Both the position numbers and the translations under genes were made by a program. Shown one piece after another: positions 1-12,279 of a DNA stretch of 64,000 nt. The notes below the pieces were generated by a model that was given only the letters and a program-made list of their open reading frames with translations, ran no database searches and was not told the DNA's origin. The stretch covers positions 62,001 through 126,000 of the forward strand of contig NZ_JAFFQD010000002.1 of NCBI RefSeq assembly GCF_016918565.1. Direction: 5' to 3'. Positions within the stretch are counted from its first letter, which is position 1, and every line of letters starts with the position of its first letter. Origin of the DNA: Desulfogranum marinum. Lineage in GTDB: Bacteria; Desulfobacterota; Desulfobulbia; Desulfobulbales; Desulfobulbaceae.

Positions 1-2
1 CG

Positions 3-3000
3 TTCACCGGACAGCGTCTTAATATTGACCTGATTAGTCCGGCAGATGGTTCAGTTATTGGAAAGAAAGGCCGTAAAATATCTAAAGCGCTTTCCAAAAG
101 GATTATTGAAGCCGGCATTGAGGAAGTTGCTGTTGAACCTGACCAGTTGCTCGAAAGATTTTTTGCACAAGATATCGTCGATAATACGACCGGAGAGGTT
201 ATTGCCAAGTGTAATGAACCTATTACTGCTGCATTTTTAGAATCCATAGAAGAACACCCCGTTGATTCTTTTTCTCTTTTATTTATCGATGGCGTAAGTG
301 TCAGTGAGTCTTTCCGTAAGACACTTTTTGTTGATAAAGTCAGAGATACCGAAGAAGCGCTTATTGAAATTTACAGGAGATTGCGACCCTCTAGTCCTCC
401 AACGCCTGAAGTTGCCCAATCATTTTTTGAAAATCTTTTCTTTAATTCAGGGACGTATGATCTCTCTGAGGTCGGTCGGTATAAAATCAATACTAAGCTA
501 GGGTTAGATACCCCTATTGAAGACCGTACCCTTACCAAGGAAGATATACTTAAAGGTGTTCAGCATCTAGTGCGTATTAAAGACGAATCTAAGGATGGTG
601 ATGATATTGATCATCTTGGAAACAGAAGAGTGCGGACCGTCGGTGAATTGTGTGAGAACCAGTATCGCATGGGTCTTGTCCGCATGGAGCGTGCTACCAA
701 AGAACGGATGACGTTGCAAGAGATTGAGACTCTCATGCCACATGACCTTGTTAATCCTAAGCCTGTAACCTCTGCGATTAAGGAATTCTTCGGTACCTCA
801 CAGCTCTCACAATTTATGGATCAGACCAATCCCCTTTCCGAAGTGACTCACAAAAGGCGACTTTCCGCTCTTGGGCCTGGTGGTCTTTCCCGCGAGCGTG
901 CTGGGTTTGAGGTACGTGATGTTCACCCTACTCATTATGGCAGAATTTGTCCTGTTGAAACACCTGAGGGACCTAATATCGGTTTGATCGTTTCCCTGGC
1001 CACCTATGCCAAAGTAAACCCATATGGTTTTATTGAGACTCCTTACAGGTATGTTCAGGAGCGGCTTGTTTCTGATGAGTATAAGTATCTTTCTGCTATA
1101 CAAGAAGAAAAACATACTATTGCTCCTGCTAAGGTAGAGATGAATGGCAATCAGATCTCCACGGAATATCTGATTGCAAGGCAGGAAAATGAAGTATCGA
1201 TGGTGCCTTCCAGCGATGTCACCATGATGGATGTTGCTCCTAATCAGCTTGTTTCTGTTGCTGCATCGCTTGTACCCTTTCTTGAGAATGATGATGCTAA
1301 CCGTGCGTTGATGGGGTCGAATATGCAGCGCCAGGCAGTACCACTGTTAAAACCCAGCTCCCCTCTTGTCGGCACCGGGGTTGAAAAATACGTGGCTCGA
1401 GATTCAGGCGCATGTCTTCTTGCGGGTGGAGACGGTGTGGTTGAAGAGGTAGATTCCTGTAGGATTGTCGTTCGATACGATGAACCTGGAGTCGATGGCT
1501 TTGACACCGGAATTGGGGTATATAGGCTCTCTAAGTATAAAAAGTCCAATCAGAATACCTGCTTTAACCAGAAACCGCTTGTTTTGCCCGGCGAAAAGGT
1601 AACCAAAGGAACTGTACTGGCAGACGGTCCTTCGTGTGAAATCGGGGAACTTGCCCTTGGAAAAAACGTGACAATAGCGTTCATGCCGTGGCGAGGATAC
1701 AACTTTGAGGATTCTATCCTCATTAACGAAAGGTTGCTTCGCGAAGATACATTTACTTCTGTCCATATCGAAATTTTCGAAACCATGGCCCGGGATACAA
1801 AGCTCGGGAAAGAGGAAATTACGCGCGATATACCAAATGTCGGTGAAGATGGTTTGCGTAATCTCGATGAGTCGGGAATCGTCAGGGTGGGGGCTGAGGT
1901 TGGTCCCGGCGATATGCTGGTAGGTAAGGTAACTCCCAAGGGTGAAAGCATGCTTTCCCCTGAAGAAAAACTTTTACGCGCTATTTTTGGCGAAAAAGCC
2001 GGAGATGTTAAAGATTCTTCTCTTCGTGTCCCACCCGGGGTGGAAGGTGTGGTTATCGATGCCAAGGTCTTCTCACGCAAGGGTGTCGATAAAGATGAAC
2101 GTACCCTCATGATTGAGGAAAATGAGATTGAACGTCTCAACCGTGATATGGAAGACGAGCTGAAAAGTCTCAAGAAAGGCGTACGTAATACACTCTCTAC
2201 CTTTTTAGTTGGTCGTACTGCCAAATCCGACATTGTAGACAAATCCGGCAACGTTATACTGCCACTGGGTAAACAACTTACCGAAAAAGTTCTTGGCCAA
2301 GTAAGTTTTGCAGCGCTTCCTGTGCTTGATTTTGCTGAGAAAGCAAAGTACAGCGAACAGATTGAAAATGTCTTTACCAATTATAACAGCCAGGCTGCAG
2401 TTGTCCGTTCCCGATATGAAGGCATAGCCGAACGTATGGAAAAAGGCGATGATCTTCCCCCTGGTGTCGTCAAGATGGTTAAAGTCTATGTGGCTACCAA
2501 GCGTAAACTCGCTGTCGGCGATAAAATGGCAGGTCGGCATGGTAATAAAGGTGTGGTATCCAGACTGCTTCCTGAGGAAGACATGCCTTTTTTTGCTGAT
2601 GGGACAACAGTCGATTTGGTACTGAACCCGCTGGGTGTGCCTTCACGTATGAATGTCGGCCAGGTGCTTGAATGTCATTTAGGTTTTGCAGCAAAAAAAC
2701 TTGGTGAGAAGATCTATAATTTCTCTAGAAATTATGAACTCGATATGCTGAAAGCGCAGTTGCAGAGAATCTATTCTGTCGAAGAATATGAAGCACTCAC
2801 GCAAGGACTTGACGACGATCAATTGCTCGACTTCGGCCGTAAAGCTCGTACAGGTTTACACATGGCTACCCCGGTATTTGATGGAGCATCCGAGTCTGAA
2901 ATTCGACAATTACTTGTTGAGGCAGGAATAGATGAAGTCGGCCAGTCAACCCTGTATGATGGGTTGACCGGTGAAGCTTTTGACAATCAAGTTACTGTCG

Positions 3001-3344
3001 GCATCATGTACATGCTAAAGTTGCACCATCTTGTTGATAATAAGATCCATGCACGATCCACTGGACCATACTCCTTGGTTACACAACAGCCATTGGGTGG
3101 TAAGGCACAATTTGGCGGTCAGCGTCTTGGTGAAATGGAAGTGTGGGCTATGGAAGCCTATGGTGCTGCGTACACGTTGAAGGAATTTTTGACCGTTAAA
3201 TCAGATGATGTAGAAGGGCGAACAACCATGTATGAGAAGATTGTTAAAGGCAACAATTTTCTTGAAACCGGTCTCCCTGAATCCTTTCATGTTCTTGTTA
3301 AAGAATTAAAAGGGCTCTGTCTTGATGTAGAGCTGCAGGAATAG
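3..3344 (+). CDS. rpoB: RNA polymerase beta subunit, 5' end outside window
   Basis: This is the beta subunit of RNA polymerase, which with beta' forms the catalytic cleft. The reading frame is open from the first bases of the window, so the N-terminal part lies upstream; the TTG at 147 is internal and not the start. Visible landmarks are the rifampicin-pocket region (about 789-905, beginning [12 protein letters not shown]), the active-site segment RHGNKG at 2535-2552, and the C-terminal block with [12 protein letters not shown] near 3115-3150 that contacts beta'. It ends with a TAG 79 bases before rpoC, the normal partner order. rplK/A/J/L would be expected upstream, outside the window. Identification is certain. 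Confidence 0.99.
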   Translation, partial: FTGQRLNIDLISPADGSVIGKKGRKISKALSKRIIEAGIEEVAVEPDQLLERFFAQDIVDNTTGEVIAKCNEPITAAFLESIEEHPVDSFSLLFIDGVSVSESFRKTLFVDKVRDTEEALIEIYRRLRPSSPPTPEVAQSFFENLFFNSGTYDLSEVGRYKINTKLGLDTPIEDRTLTKEDILKGVQHLVRIKDESKDGDDIDHLGNRRVRTVGELCENQYRMGLVRMERATKERMTLQEIETLMPHDLVNPKPVTSAIKEFFGTSQLSQFMDQTNPLSEVTHKRRLSALGPGGLSRERAGFEVRDVHPTHYGRICPVETPEGPNIGLIVSLATYAKVNPYGFIETPYRYVQERLVSDEYKYLSAIQEEKHTIAPAKVEMNGNQISTEYLIARQENEVSMVPSSDVTMMDVAPNQLVSVAASLVPFLENDDANRALMGSNMQRQAVPLLKPSSPLVGTGVEKYVARDSGACLLAGGDGVVEEVDSCRIVVRYDEPGVDGFDTGIGVYRLSKYKKSNQNTCFNQKPLVLPGEKVTKGTVLADGPSCEIGELALGKNVTIAFMPWRGYNFEDSILINERLLREDTFTSVHIEIFETMARDTKLGKEEITRDIPNVGEDGLRNLDESGIVRVGAEVGPGDMLVGKVTPKGESMLSPEEKLLRAIFGEKAGDVKDSSLRVPPGVEGVVIDAKVFSRKGVDKDERTLMIEENEIERLNRDMEDELKSLKKGVRNTLSTFLVGRTAKSDIVDKSGNVILPLGKQLTEKVLGQVSFAALPVLDFAEKAKYSEQIENVFTNYNSQAAVVRSRYEGIAERMEKGDDLPPGVVKMVKVYVATKRKLAVGDKMAGRHGNKGVVSRLLPEEDMPFFADGTTVDLVLNPLGVPSRMNVGQVLECHLGFAAKKLGEKIYNFSRNYELDMLKAQLQRIYSVEEYEALTQGLDDDQLLDFGRKARTGLHMATPVFDGASESEIRQLLVEAGIDEVGQSTLYDGLTGEAFDNQVTVGIMYMLKLHHLVDNKIHARSTGPYSLVTQQPLGGKAQFGGQRLGEMEVWAMEAYGAAYTLKEFLTVKSDDVEGRTTMYEKIVKGNNFLETGLPESFHVLVKELKGLCLDVELQE

Positions 3345-3423
3345 CGCACTTAAACTACCAGCAAATAAATGCAACGTGCGTTTCTACCGTCAATGACTTT
3401 TTTGAAAATATATAGGTGAATTC

Positions 3424-6400
3424 GTGGAAGAACTGTTCAGCTTCTTTGCAAAGCCCAAAGGCCCCGTCAGTTTTAGTAAAGTAAAGATATCCTTAGCATC
3501 TCCTGAAAAGATCAGAGAATGGTCCCATGGAGAGGTTAAAAAGCCGGAAACAATTAATTACAGAACGTTCAAGCCGGAACGCGATGGATTGTTTTGTGCA
3601 AAGATATTTGGACCAGTCAAAGACTATGAGTGTAATTGCGGTAAGTATAAACGCATGAAACACCGCGGCGTTGTCTGCGAAAAATGTGGCGTTGAAGTTA
3701 TTCAGTCAAAAGTTCGTCGTGAACGTTTAGGACATATCGAGTTAGCAGCCCCCGTGGCTCATATTTGGTTTTTGAAAAGCCTTCCGTCGAAAATTGGTGC
3801 CATTCTCGATATGACGCTCAAGCAACTGGAGCGCATTCTCTATTTTGAATCCTATGCAATTGTCTCTTCCACTGTAGAAGAACTGCCGGTGGCGACTTTG
3901 CTTAATGAAGAACAATATCGAACTGCTCTTGAGGATCATCCCGGCGCCTTTAGGGTCGGCATAGGGGCTGAGGCTATTCGCGAGATGCTGATGGGACTCG
4001 ACCTGGTTGAGCTCTCTGAAACCCTTCGCCGGGAAATGAAGGAAACCGGGTCTGCAACCAAACGAGCCAAGTATGGGAAGAGACTCAACGTAGTAGAGGC
4101 GTTTCGTGACTCAGGAAATTTGCCGGAGTGGATGATCCTTGAGGTTATTCCCGTCTTGCCACCCGACTTGCGTCCACTTGTACCTCTTGAAGGTGGCCGG
4201 TTCGCAACCTCAGATCTTAACGATCTCTATCGGCGGGTAATCAACAGAAATAATCGTCTGAAACGACTGCTCGAACTTGATGCCCCTGATATTATTATTC
4301 GTAATGAAAAGAGAATGCTTCAGGAAGCCGTGGACGTTCTTTTTGATAATGGTAGGAGAGGACGCACCATCACCGGGCCCAATAAGCGTCCGCTTAAATC
4401 TCTTTCCGATATGCTCAAAGGGAAGCAGGGTCGTTTTCGGCAGAATCTGCTCGGTAAGCGTGTCGATTACTCGGGTCGTTCCGTTATCGTTGTTGGGCCT
4501 CATCTTCGGCTTCATCAATGTGGATTACCTAAAAAGATGGCCCTGGAGTTGTTCAAGCCTTTTATTTACAATCGGCTTGAGCAAAAAGGGTATGTGACTA
4601 CTATAAAGAGCGCCAGAAAGATGGTTGAAAAAGGCGCGAAAGAAGTATGGGACGTATTGGATGATATCGTAAGAGAGTATCCCGTTATCCTGAACCGTGC
4701 GCCAACGCTGCATCGTCTCGGCATGCAGGCTTTTGAAGTGGTATTAATCGAAGGAAAGGCTATTCAGCTGCATCCGCTGGTTTGTGCTGCTTTCAATGCT
4801 GATTTTGATGGAGACCAGATGGCCGTCCACGTGCCGCTTTCCGTTGAAGCGCAGGTTGAAGCCAGGGTTCTCATGATGTCAACAAATAACATCTTATCCC
4901 CTGCCAACGGTGGCCCTATTATTATCCCAAGCCAGGATATTGTTCTTGGTTTGTATTACATGACAAGGGAACGGTTCGGAGTCATTGGCGAAGGGGCCGT
5001 GTATAGTTCACCCGTGGAAGCACGGATGGCCTACGATCACGGGGCTGCTCATTTGCAAGCAAGGGTCAAAATTCGTATTCAAGGCAGTTTGGTGCAAACC
5101 ACCATTGGGCGAATGCTTGTCGGCGAACTGCTACCTGGTCCTGTTCCTTTTTCACTTGTCAACAAGGAACTTTCCAAAAAGGAACTTGCATTCCTCATAG
5201 ATTATACCTATCGCCATGCCGGCACAAAAGACACGGTTATCCTTGCTGATCGACTGAAGGATTTAGGCTACGAAAATGCGACCAAAGCCGGTATTTCCAT
5301 CTGCATAAATGACATGATGATTCCTGTTAAAAAGGAAGAATTTGTTGAAGATGCCGAAACAGAGGCTGCAGAAGTAGACCAGCAGTATACTGACGGTTTG
5401 ATAACCGACGGTGAAAAATACAACAAGATTATCGATATTTGGTCAAAGGCGACTGACAAGATCACCAAAGAGATGATGGATGAAATGGCCGTAGAATACG
5501 CCCCTGATCTCTCTGGTAAAGTGCAGGAAATTAAGAGCTTCAATGCTGTATATATAATGGCTGATTCTGGAGCTCGTGGATCTAAGGATCAGATTCGCCA
5601 GTTAGCTGGTATGCGTGGTCTGATGGCTAAACCATCAGGCGAAATTATTGAGACACCAATTAAAGCTAACTTTCGTGAAGGGCTGAATGTCCTTGAATAT
5701 TTTATTTCTACTCATGGTGCTCGAAAGGGTCTGGCAGATACCGCTCTTAAGACAGCAAACTCAGGTTATTTGACAAGGCGTCTGGTCGACGTAGCTCAAG
5801 ATTCGACCATTGTTATTAAAGATTGTGGTACCATGCGAGGGGTGCAGGCTGAACCACTGATTGAAGGTGGTGAGGTCATTGTCCGCATTGGGGAGCGTAT
5901 CCTAGGAAGGGTTGCCCTTGAAGATATCATCGATCCACATACCGGTGAAGTCCTGGTAGAGATGGATGAAGAAATCACAGAGGAAAAAGTTGAGGCCATA
6001 GAAGCAGCTGGTGTTGACCGGGTTATGATTCGCTCGGTCTTAACCTGTGAGGCTAAGAGGGGCGTTTGTGCTATGTGTTATGGCCGGGATCTCGGCCGTG
6101 GCCATATGGTAAATATTGGCGAGGCTGTGGGTATTATAGCTGCTCAGTCTATCGGTGAGCCAGGCACTCAGCTTACCATGCGTACCTTTCACATCGGTGG
6201 AACTGCGAGTAGGGCTGTCGAGCAGGCTGAAGTGCGTACTCAGCGTGGTGGCAAAATTCAATATAAGGAACTTCACTCTGTTAGAAATGATGAAGGATTT
6301 CTTGTCGTCATGACTCGTAATGCGGAGGTGACGGTCCTGGATGACCAAGGTGTTGACCGGGAACGCTTTCCAATCCCATACGGTGCAGTACTTCGTGTGG

Positions 6401-7488
6401 AGGAAGCAAGTAAAGTGGACCCTGGGACTATTATTGCTGATTGGGACGCTTTTTCCATTCCTATCGTAACAGAGGTGGGAGGGAAAATTAAATATGGTGA
6501 CGTGGTTGAAGGCGATACCATGCAAGAACGGGTTGACCAGATTACCGGTAAAGCCAGCAAGGTTATTACTCCTGGTTCGTCTTCTAAGCAGATGAATCCC
6601 AGAATTTCCATCAAAGATGAACGAGGACGAACCCTTAAACTTCCCGCTGGTGATTTAGCTGCCAGATACCCATTGCCGGTAGGGTCTGTTATCACTGTTA
6701 ACGAGTCGGATGAAATAACGCCAGGTACTATTATTGCGAAAATTCCAAGGGAAACAACCAAAACTAAAGATATTACAGGTGGTCTTCCCAGGGTTGCCGA
6801 ACTTTTTGAAGTTCGTAAACCAAAAGAGCAGGCGGTTATCACGGAAATTGACGGTCGCGTAACCTTTGGTAAAGACCTGAAAGGGAAAAGAAGGGTTATT
6901 GTTACTCCTGAAACAGGAGAACCAAAAGAATATCTTGTACCAAAGATCAAACATATTACCGCCCACGAAGGTGATTATGTTAAGGCAGGCGAACGTCTTA
7001 TGGAAGGCTCAGTCCTTCCCAATGACATCCTGCGTGTTCTTGGAGCAGAAGAACTTGCAAAATTTTTAGTGAACGAAATCCAGGAAGTATATCGTCTTCA
7101 GGGTGTTAAGATTAATGATAAACACATTGAAACGATCGTTCGCCAAATGCTCAAGCGTATTCGCATCACCGATCCAGGTGATTCTATTTTTATGCTTGAT
7201 CAACAGGTGGAGTGGTGGAAGTTCCAGGAAGAAAATGAAAGGTTACTCAAAGAGGGGGCACAGCCTGCCTCTGCCGAACCGCTTTTGCTAGGAGTGACAA
7301 AGGCCTCCTTGTCTACAGATTCTTTTATTTCTGCTGCTTCTTTCCAGGAAACAACCAAGGTGCTGACCAATGCAGCAATGGCAGGAAAAATTGATGACCT
7401 GTCCGGTCTTAAAGAAAATGTAATCATGGGTCGCTTGATTTCAGCGGGAACAGGGCTCGATCGATATCGGGTTAAAGAAATCAGTTAA
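3424..7488 (+). CDS. rpoC: RNA polymerase beta' subunit
   Basis: Beta' carries the catalytic magnesium site of RNA polymerase. The 1354-residue length is normal for proteobacteria. The N-terminal zinc site is seen as C70, C72, C85 and C88. The invariant NADFDGDQM motif starts at residue 458, with magnesium-binding Asp460, Asp462 and Asp464. A second cysteine cluster ([11 protein letters not shown]) starts near residue 876. Translation starts at a GTG preceded by AGGTGA. It follows rpoB by 79 bases and is presumably co-transcribed. A promoter for the str genes lies just after its stop. Confidence 0.99.
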   Translation: MEELFSFFAKPKGPVSFSKVKISLASPEKIREWSHGEVKKPETINYRTFKPERDGLFCAKIFGPVKDYECNCGKYKRMKHRGVVCEKCGVEVIQSKVRRERLGHIELAAPVAHIWFLKSLPSKIGAILDMTLKQLERILYFESYAIVSSTVEELPVATLLNEEQYRTALEDHPGAFRVGIGAEAIREMLMGLDLVELSETLRREMKETGSATKRAKYGKRLNVVEAFRDSGNLPEWMILEVIPVLPPDLRPLVPLEGGRFATSDLNDLYRRVINRNNRLKRLLELDAPDIIIRNEKRMLQEAVDVLFDNGRRGRTITGPNKRPLKSLSDMLKGKQGRFRQNLLGKRVDYSGRSVIVVGPHLRLHQCGLPKKMALELFKPFIYNRLEQKGYVTTIKSARKMVEKGAKEVWDVLDDIVREYPVILNRAPTLHRLGMQAFEVVLIEGKAIQLHPLVCAAFNADFDGDQMAVHVPLSVEAQVEARVLMMSTNNILSPANGGPIIIPSQDIVLGLYYMTRERFGVIGEGAVYSSPVEARMAYDHGAAHLQARVKIRIQGSLVQTTIGRMLVGELLPGPVPFSLVNKELSKKELAFLIDYTYRHAGTKDTVILADRLKDLGYENATKAGISICINDMMIPVKKEEFVEDAETEAAEVDQQYTDGLITDGEKYNKIIDIWSKATDKITKEMMDEMAVEYAPDLSGKVQEIKSFNAVYIMADSGARGSKDQIRQLAGMRGLMAKPSGEIIETPIKANFREGLNVLEYFISTHGARKGLADTALKTANSGYLTRRLVDVAQDSTIVIKDCGTMRGVQAEPLIEGGEVIVRIGERILGRVALEDIIDPHTGEVLVEMDEEITEEKVEAIEAAGVDRVMIRSVLTCEAKRGVCAMCYGRDLGRGHMVNIGEAVGIIAAQSIGEPGTQLTMRTFHIGGTASRAVEQAEVRTQRGGKIQYKELHSVRNDEGFLVVMTRNAEVTVLDDQGVDRERFPIPYGAVLRVEEASKVDPGTIIADWDAFSIPIVTEVGGKIKYGDVVEGDTMQERVDQITGKASKVITPGSSSKQMNPRISIKDERGRTLKLPAGDLAARYPLPVGSVITVNESDEITPGTIIAKIPRETTKTKDITGGLPRVAELFEVRKPKEQAVITEIDGRVTFGKDLKGKRRVIVTPETGEPKEYLVPKIKHITAHEGDYVKAGERLMEGSVLPNDILRVLGAEELAKFLVNEIQEVYRLQGVKINDKHIETIVRQMLKRIRITDPGDSIFMLDQQVEWWKFQEENERLLKEGAQPASAEPLLLGVTKASLSTDSFISAASFQETTKVLTNAAMAGKIDDLSGLKENVIMGRLISAGTGLDRYRVKEIS

Positions 7489-7501
7489 TTGAAAAATAAA
7501 C

Positions 7502-7530
7502 TTGACCTTTAGTATTGTTTCGTTTATATA
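7502..7530 (+). promoter_or_regulatory. sigma70-type promoter before rpsL
   Basis: TTGACC at 7502-7507 and TATATA at 7525-7530 are separated by exactly 17 bases, a near-consensus housekeeping promoter. It lies in the 100-base gap between rpoC and rpsL and leaves a leader of about 50 bases. I infer that it boosts the str-S10-spc genes independently of rpoBC read-through. The same spacing and -10 hexamer occur before infA. Confidence 0.6.
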
Positions 7531-7588
7531 TCCAACCTTTCGTGTCCAATTGATGGTTATGAAGCTTATTTTTAAAGGAGTGGTTTGA

Positions 7589-7960
7589 ATGCCCACAATA
7601 AATCAACTTGTCAGGAAGAGACGCAAAAAAACCACCAAGAGGTCTAATACTCCTGCCTTGCAGAGTTGTCCGCAGAAAAGAGGTGTGTGCGTCCGTGTCT
7701 ATACTACAACGCCCAAGAAGCCTAACTCTGCATTGCGGAAAGTTGCCAGGGTCAGGTTGACTAATGGTATAGAGGTAACGTCATACATACCAGGTATCGG
7801 ACATAACTTGCAGGAGCACTCGGTCGTTCTTATTAGAGGCGGTCGTGTGAAGGATTTACCAGGTGTTCGTTATCATGTAGTCAGAGGTACCTTGGATACC
7901 CTTGGTGTTAGTGATCGTCGTCAGGGTCGGTCTAAGTATGGAGCTAAGCGGCCTAAGTGA
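7589..7960 (+). CDS. rpsL: 30S ribosomal protein S12
   Basis: S12 lies at the decoding centre and controls reading accuracy. The 123-residue protein has the hallmark [16 protein letters not shown] block and [13 protein letters not shown], the two loops where streptomycin-resistance changes occur; both carry the ordinary lysines. ATG start with AAAGGAG upstream. It is the first gene of the str group, followed 29 bases later by rpsG, with its own promoter in the gap after rpoC. Confidence 0.99.
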   Translation: MPTINQLVRKRRKKTTKRSNTPALQSCPQKRGVCVRVYTTTPKKPNSALRKVARVRLTNGIEVTSYIPGIGHNLQEHSVVLIRGGRVKDLPGVRYHVVRGTLDTLGVSDRRQGRSKYGAKRPK

Positions 7961-7989
7961 GGTTGCTTTAAGGTATAGTAGGGGATGAA

Positions 7990-8463
7990 ATGCCTAGAAA
8001 AAAATTATTAGATAAGCGCCCGGTTGCTCCAGATCCAAGGTTTAACTCGGTGCTGGTTTCCAAGTTCACCAATGGTCTGATGCAGGACGGTAAGAAAACC
8101 ACTGCTCGTAAAATATTTTACGATGCGATGGATATAGTTGATCAAAAGATCGCTGACGAAGAGCCGTTGACTATTTTTGAAGAGGCCATGGAGAACGTGC
8201 GTCCTCGGATTGAGGTCAAGAGTCGTCGTGTTGGTGGTGCAACCTATCAGGTACCTATTGAAGTTCGTCCTGAGCGTCGTAACGCTCTGGCGATCAGGTG
8301 GATCGTGGGGTTCGCTCAGAGTAGGTCCGGCCAGACAATGGCCCAGAAACTTGCTGCTGAAATACTTGATGCATACAGTAGTCGTGGTGGTTCTGTGAAG
8401 AAGAAAGACGATACCCACAAGATGGCAGAAGCAAATAAGGCTTTTGCTCATTATCGTTGGTAA
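7990..8463 (+). CDS. rpsG: 30S ribosomal protein S7
   Basis: S7 nucleates assembly of the 3' major domain of 16S rRNA and sits near the E site. The 157-residue protein begins [20 protein letters not shown] and contains the conserved [21 protein letters not shown]-type RNA-binding segment near residues 75-95. In E. coli S7 represses its operon by binding the rpsL-rpsG spacer. Here that spacer is only 29 bases with no evident structure, whereas a marked hairpin lies after rpsG. Confidence 0.99.
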   Translation: MPRKKLLDKRPVAPDPRFNSVLVSKFTNGLMQDGKKTTARKIFYDAMDIVDQKIADEEPLTIFEEAMENVRPRIEVKSRRVGGATYQVPIEVRPERRNALAIRWIVGFAQSRSGQTMAQKLAAEILDAYSSRGGSVKKKDDTHKMAEANKAFAHYRW

Positions 8464-8484
8464 GGATCTTTTTGAAAAACCATA

Positions 8485-8533
8485 GAAAACTGTTGACAGG
8501 AGGTTTTGTCTACTGTAAACAGTTTTCGTTTTT
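8485..8533 (+). terminator. Hairpin with T-run between rpsG and fusA (possible attenuator)
   Basis: GAAAACTGTT (8485-8494) pairs perfectly with AACAGTTTTC (8518-8527), and inside it GACA (8495-8498) pairs with TGTC (8507-8510). The loop holds GGAGG, and the hairpin is followed by GTTTTTTG. It looks like a rho-independent terminator placed inside an operon that must be read through, so partial termination or regulated attenuation before fusA is the likely role. The loop GGAGG is about 75 bases from the fusA start and does not serve as its ribosome site. Confidence 0.5.
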
Positions 8534-8581
8534 TGAATTTAAATAATCAGAAAATGATTAAAGAGAATACAGGTGTAAATT

Positions 8582-10660
8582 GTGGCTGGATCACCTTCGC
8601 TGTCCAAGGTGCGCAATATCGGCATTATGGCCCATATCGACGCTGGGAAAACTACCACCACTGAACGTATTCTTTTTTATACCGGCAAGTCGCATAAGCT
8701 TGGTGAAGTGCACGACGGAAATGCCGTCATGGACTGGATGGAGCAGGAGCAAGAGCGTGGTATAACCATTACCTCTGCTGCTACCACCTGTCAGTGGAAA
8801 GATATTGCCATTAATATAATTGACACTCCCGGCCACGTTGATTTCACAGTAGAGGTCGAGCGTTGCCTGAGGGTGCTGGACGGTGTAGTAGCCGTCTTTT
8901 GTGCAGTAGGCGGGGTTGAGCCACAGTCAGAGACTGTCTGGAGGCAGGCTGACAAATACAACATACCTCGCATAGCATTTGTCAACAAGATGGACCGTAC
9001 AGGGGCCTCTTTTGAGAAATGTCTAGAGCAGATCGAACGACGATTGGGTGCTGTGCCTGTAGCGATAGCAATTCCTGTCGGTTCAGAAGATTCTTTCAGT
9101 GGTATTGTGGATCTTGTTGAACAGAAGCTGCTTAAATTTGATGAAGCATCCATGGGGGAAATCGTAACCATGGAAAGCATTCCTGAAGAGTTGTTAGGAG
9201 ATTCATCGGCCGCCAGAATGGCGCTCCTCGAGAAGTTGGCCGACTTCGATGAGGAGGTCATGGAATATTATTTAGAAGACAAAGAGATTGCTCCCGGTGA
9301 TTTACGCAGGGCATTGAGAAAGGCTACTCTTAATATGGACCTTGTTCCAGTTTTATGTGGATCCGCTTTTAAGAATAAAGGAATCCAGCCCTTACTTGAT
9401 GCTGTTGCCTGGTATTTACCATCACCCGAAGATGTTCCCCCAGTTGAGGGGACGGATAAGAACGGTGCGCCCCTTATCCGCAAATCCGAGAGGAGCGAAA
9501 AATTTTGCGGCTTGGTTTTTAAGCTGCAAACTGATCCGTTTGTAGGGAATTTAGCATTTGTTAGAGTCTATTCCGGAACCTTTAAGGTTGGGGACAAGAT
9601 CTTTAACCCGCTAAAGCGGAAAACGGAAAAAATCTCGAAATTGATTAAATTACATGCGAATAAGCGTGAAGAAGTCAAAGAGCTCGGTGCCGGGGATATT
9701 GGTGCCATTGTTGGGCTGAAATTCACCACTACCGGCGATACGCTCTGTAGTTCCGGGGATTATATAATCCTTGAGCAAATGAGCTTTCCTGAACCTGTAA
9801 TTGGTGTAGCCATTGAACCCAAGTCTAAAGCAGACGAGGGTAAATTAATGGACAGTCTGGACAAGGTCACAAAGGAAGATCCCAGCTTTAAAGTGTCCAT
9901 AAATGAAGACACTGGGCAAACGATTATTTCCGGAATGGGGGAACTCCACCTTGAGATAATTGTAGACCGGCTGATTCGTGATTTCAAAGTTGCTGCAAAT
10001 GTCGGCAGGCCTCAAGTCGCATACCGAGAAGCAATAAAAAAATGCTCTCGTGCAGAAGGAAGGTTTGAGACCCACGTTACCGGCAAAGAACAGTACGGTC
10101 ACGTAGAGATAGAGCTTAGACCTGGCAAGAAAGGAACAGGGACGAGTTTTACTTCTGATATAGATGACAAACTGATACCTAAAGAATTTCGTCAGGCGAT
10201 CGAAAAGGGTGTTTTAGATAGTTTGGATTCCGGCCCGCTGATCGGTTATCCGATGGCAGATGTCGAAGCAGTTTTAGTCGGTGGTTCGTACGATGAAGAA
10301 CGGTCCACTGAAATGGCGTTTGGGGTCGCGGCTACGATGGCCTGTAGAAAAGCCGCAGCAGAAGGTGACCCGGTTCTGTTGGAACCCATTATGGCCCTTG
10401 AGGTGATAACTCCTGATGATTATTTGGGAGAGGTTATAAACGACCTCAACAGAAAAGGTGCCCAAATAAACGGTGTCAATGCTGATAAAGACAGGCAGAC
10501 CATACACGCCGAAGTGGCTTTATCTGAAATGTTTGGTTACTCCACGGATTTACGGTCAGCAACCCAAGGTCGAGCGGTATTTACGATGCAGTTCTCAGCT
10601 TTCGCAGATGTACCTGCTAGAAAAGCTGAGGCTATTATACAAAAGATTAAAGGCTTTTAA
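8582..10660 (+). CDS. fusA: Elongation factor G
   Basis: EF-G is the GTPase that drives translocation of tRNA and mRNA on the ribosome. The 692-residue length is standard. The P-loop AHIDAGKTT is at residues 17-25, followed by the switch motifs DTPGH and NKMD, then domains II to V. The start is GTG with AGGTG at 8571-8575; no nearer ATG fits the conserved N-terminus. It lies between rpsG and tuf, with a 118-base gap before it that holds a terminator-like hairpin. Many delta-proteobacteria carry extra EF-G paralogues; the str position marks this one as the canonical copy. Confidence 0.98.
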   Translation: MAGSPSLSKVRNIGIMAHIDAGKTTTTERILFYTGKSHKLGEVHDGNAVMDWMEQEQERGITITSAATTCQWKDIAINIIDTPGHVDFTVEVERCLRVLDGVVAVFCAVGGVEPQSETVWRQADKYNIPRIAFVNKMDRTGASFEKCLEQIERRLGAVPVAIAIPVGSEDSFSGIVDLVEQKLLKFDEASMGEIVTMESIPEELLGDSSAARMALLEKLADFDEEVMEYYLEDKEIAPGDLRRALRKATLNMDLVPVLCGSAFKNKGIQPLLDAVAWYLPSPEDVPPVEGTDKNGAPLIRKSERSEKFCGLVFKLQTDPFVGNLAFVRVYSGTFKVGDKIFNPLKRKTEKISKLIKLHANKREEVKELGAGDIGAIVGLKFTTTGDTLCSSGDYIILEQMSFPEPVIGVAIEPKSKADEGKLMDSLDKVTKEDPSFKVSINEDTGQTIISGMGELHLEIIVDRLIRDFKVAANVGRPQVAYREAIKKCSRAEGRFETHVTGKEQYGHVEIELRPGKKGTGTSFTSDIDDKLIPKEFRQAIEKGVLDSLDSGPLIGYPMADVEAVLVGGSYDEERSTEMAFGVAATMACRKAAAEGDPVLLEPIMALEVITPDDYLGEVINDLNRKGAQINGVNADKDRQTIHAEVALSEMFGYSTDLRSATQGRAVFTMQFSAFADVPARKAEAIIQKIKGF

Positions 10661-10690
10661 CCGGATATAACAGCTTAAGAGGTAGCTGCA

Positions 10691-11881
10691 ATGGCAAAGG
10701 AAAAATTTGAGCGGACTAAACCGCATGTCAATGTAGGAACAATTGGCCACATTGACCATGGTAAGACAACATTGACTGCGGCAATTACTCGCGTACTGTC
10801 CACAAAAGGACAAGCATCCTTCACAGACTTTAGCGATATTGATAAAGCACCTGAAGAAAAGGAACGTGGTATCACCATTGCAACAGCTCATGTTGAGTAT
10901 GAAACGGTAAATCGCCATTACGCTCACGTCGATTGCCCAGGTCATGCCGATTATATCAAAAACATGATCACTGGTGCAGCACAGATGGACGGTGCTATTC
11001 TTGTGGTTGGCGCTGACGATGGGCCTATGCCTCAAACTCGTGAGCACATTTTGTTGGCACGGCAGGTAGGTGTACCTGCGATGGTTGTCTTTCTTAACAA
11101 ATGCGACATGGTAGATGACGAGGAGTTGATCGAGCTTGTGGAAATGGAGCTCCGTGAACTGCTGGATAAGTACGACTTCCCTGGTGATGATATTCCAATT
11201 ATCCGGGGCTCTGCTCTGCTTGCATTGGAAAATCCGGAAGATGAAGAAAAGGCAAAATGTATTTGGGAGTTGATGGAAGCTGTTGACGGATATGTTCCTG
11301 AGCCGGAGCGTGATGTTGATAAACCTTTCCTGATGCCGGTTGAAGACGTCTTCTCCATTTCAGGTCGCGGTACTGTTGCGACAGGTAGAATAGAACGTGG
11401 AATCATCCATGTTGGTGATGAAATTGAGATTGTAGGTATCCGTGACACTGCAAAAACTACCTGTACTGGTGTTGAGATGTTTCGTAAACTGCTCGACGAA
11501 GGGCAGGCCGGAGATAACATTGGTGCTCTTCTACGTGGGGTAAAACGCGAGGAAATCGTACGTGGTCAGGTGCTTGCTAAGCCAGGTTCAATAACCCCGC
11601 ATAAAAAGTTTAAGGCAGAAGCCTATATTTTGAATAAGGAAGAGGGCGGACGTCATACACCATTTTTTAACGGTTACCGTCCTCAATTCTATTTTCGTAC
11701 AACTGATGTGACTGGTATTGTTACGCTTGAGGAAGGCGTGGAAATGGTAATGCCAGGTGATAACGTACATATCACTGGAGAGTTGATTACTCCTATCGCC
11801 ATGGAAGCCGGTCTCCGTTTCGCAATTCGCGAAGGTGGCCGAACTGTAGGCGCAGGTGTAGTCAGCGAAATAATCGAATAA
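10691..11881 (+). CDS. tuf: Elongation factor Tu
   Basis: EF-Tu delivers aminoacyl-tRNA to the ribosomal A site as a GTP complex. The 396-residue protein has P-loop GHIDHGKTT at residues 19-27, DCPGHADY and NKCD guanine-specificity motifs, and the usual three domains. ATG start 30 bases after fusA with AGAGGTAG upstream. It is followed only 10 bases later by rpsJ, so the str and S10 gene groups are fused into one transcript. Whether a second tuf exists elsewhere cannot be seen. Confidence 0.99.
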   Translation: MAKEKFERTKPHVNVGTIGHIDHGKTTLTAAITRVLSTKGQASFTDFSDIDKAPEEKERGITIATAHVEYETVNRHYAHVDCPGHADYIKNMITGAAQMDGAILVVGADDGPMPQTREHILLARQVGVPAMVVFLNKCDMVDDEELIELVEMELRELLDKYDFPGDDIPIIRGSALLALENPEDEEKAKCIWELMEAVDGYVPEPERDVDKPFLMPVEDVFSISGRGTVATGRIERGIIHVGDEIEIVGIRDTAKTTCTGVEMFRKLLDEGQAGDNIGALLRGVKREEIVRGQVLAKPGSITPHKKFKAEAYILNKEEGGRHTPFFNGYRPQFYFRTTDVTGIVTLEEGVEMVMPGDNVHITGELITPIAMEAGLRFAIREGGRTVGAGVVSEIIE

Positions 11882-11891
11882 GAGGAGTGCT

Positions 11892-12206
11892 ATGATCCCG
11901 GCAGATAAGATTCGTATTAGGCTGAAAGGCTACGATCATAAATTGCTTGACCTTTCAACACGGGAAATCGTTGAAACAGCAAGGCGAACCGGAGCCACAA
12001 TTGCTGGCCCAATACCGTTGCCGACAAGTAAGAATAAGTACACTGTACTGAGGTCTCCACATGTCGATAAAAAGTCGCGTGAACAGTTCGAAATGAGAAC
12101 TCACCGTCGACTCCTTGATATTCTGGAGCCAACACAGCAGACAATAGATGCACTCATGAAACTTGAACTTTCTGCTGGTGTAGATGTAGAAATCAAGATT
12201 CCCTGA
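11892..12206 (+). CDS. rpsJ: 30S ribosomal protein S10
   Basis: S10 (104 residues) is a 3' domain protein of the small subunit and, as NusE, part of antitermination complexes. The sequence has [13 protein letters not shown] near the N-terminus and the mid-protein GPIPLPT loop. ATG start with AGAGGAG at 11881-11887. The 10-base gap after tuf leaves no room for the long L4-controlled leader known upstream of rpsJ in E. coli, so that control must be absent or moved. Confidence 0.99.
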   Translation: MIPADKIRIRLKGYDHKLLDLSTREIVETARRTGATIAGPIPLPTSKNKYTVLRSPHVDKKSREQFEMRTHRRLLDILEPTQQTIDALMKLELSAGVDVEIKIP

Positions 12207-12279
12207 TGCTTAGCTAATTGGCAATACAGGCGGAAAGTTCATCTGCATAGTGAGTTGTTAATTGAACACAGGTAGACAA

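Noticed and set aside
1550-2380. 276-codon minus-strand open frame opposite rpoB
   Set aside because: It is antisense to an invariant gene and has Ser/Arg/Pro-rich shadow composition; no ribosome site or protein family features.
6273-6950. 225-codon minus-strand open frame opposite rpoC
   Set aside because: Same shadow composition; the plus strand encodes conserved beta' sequence throughout.
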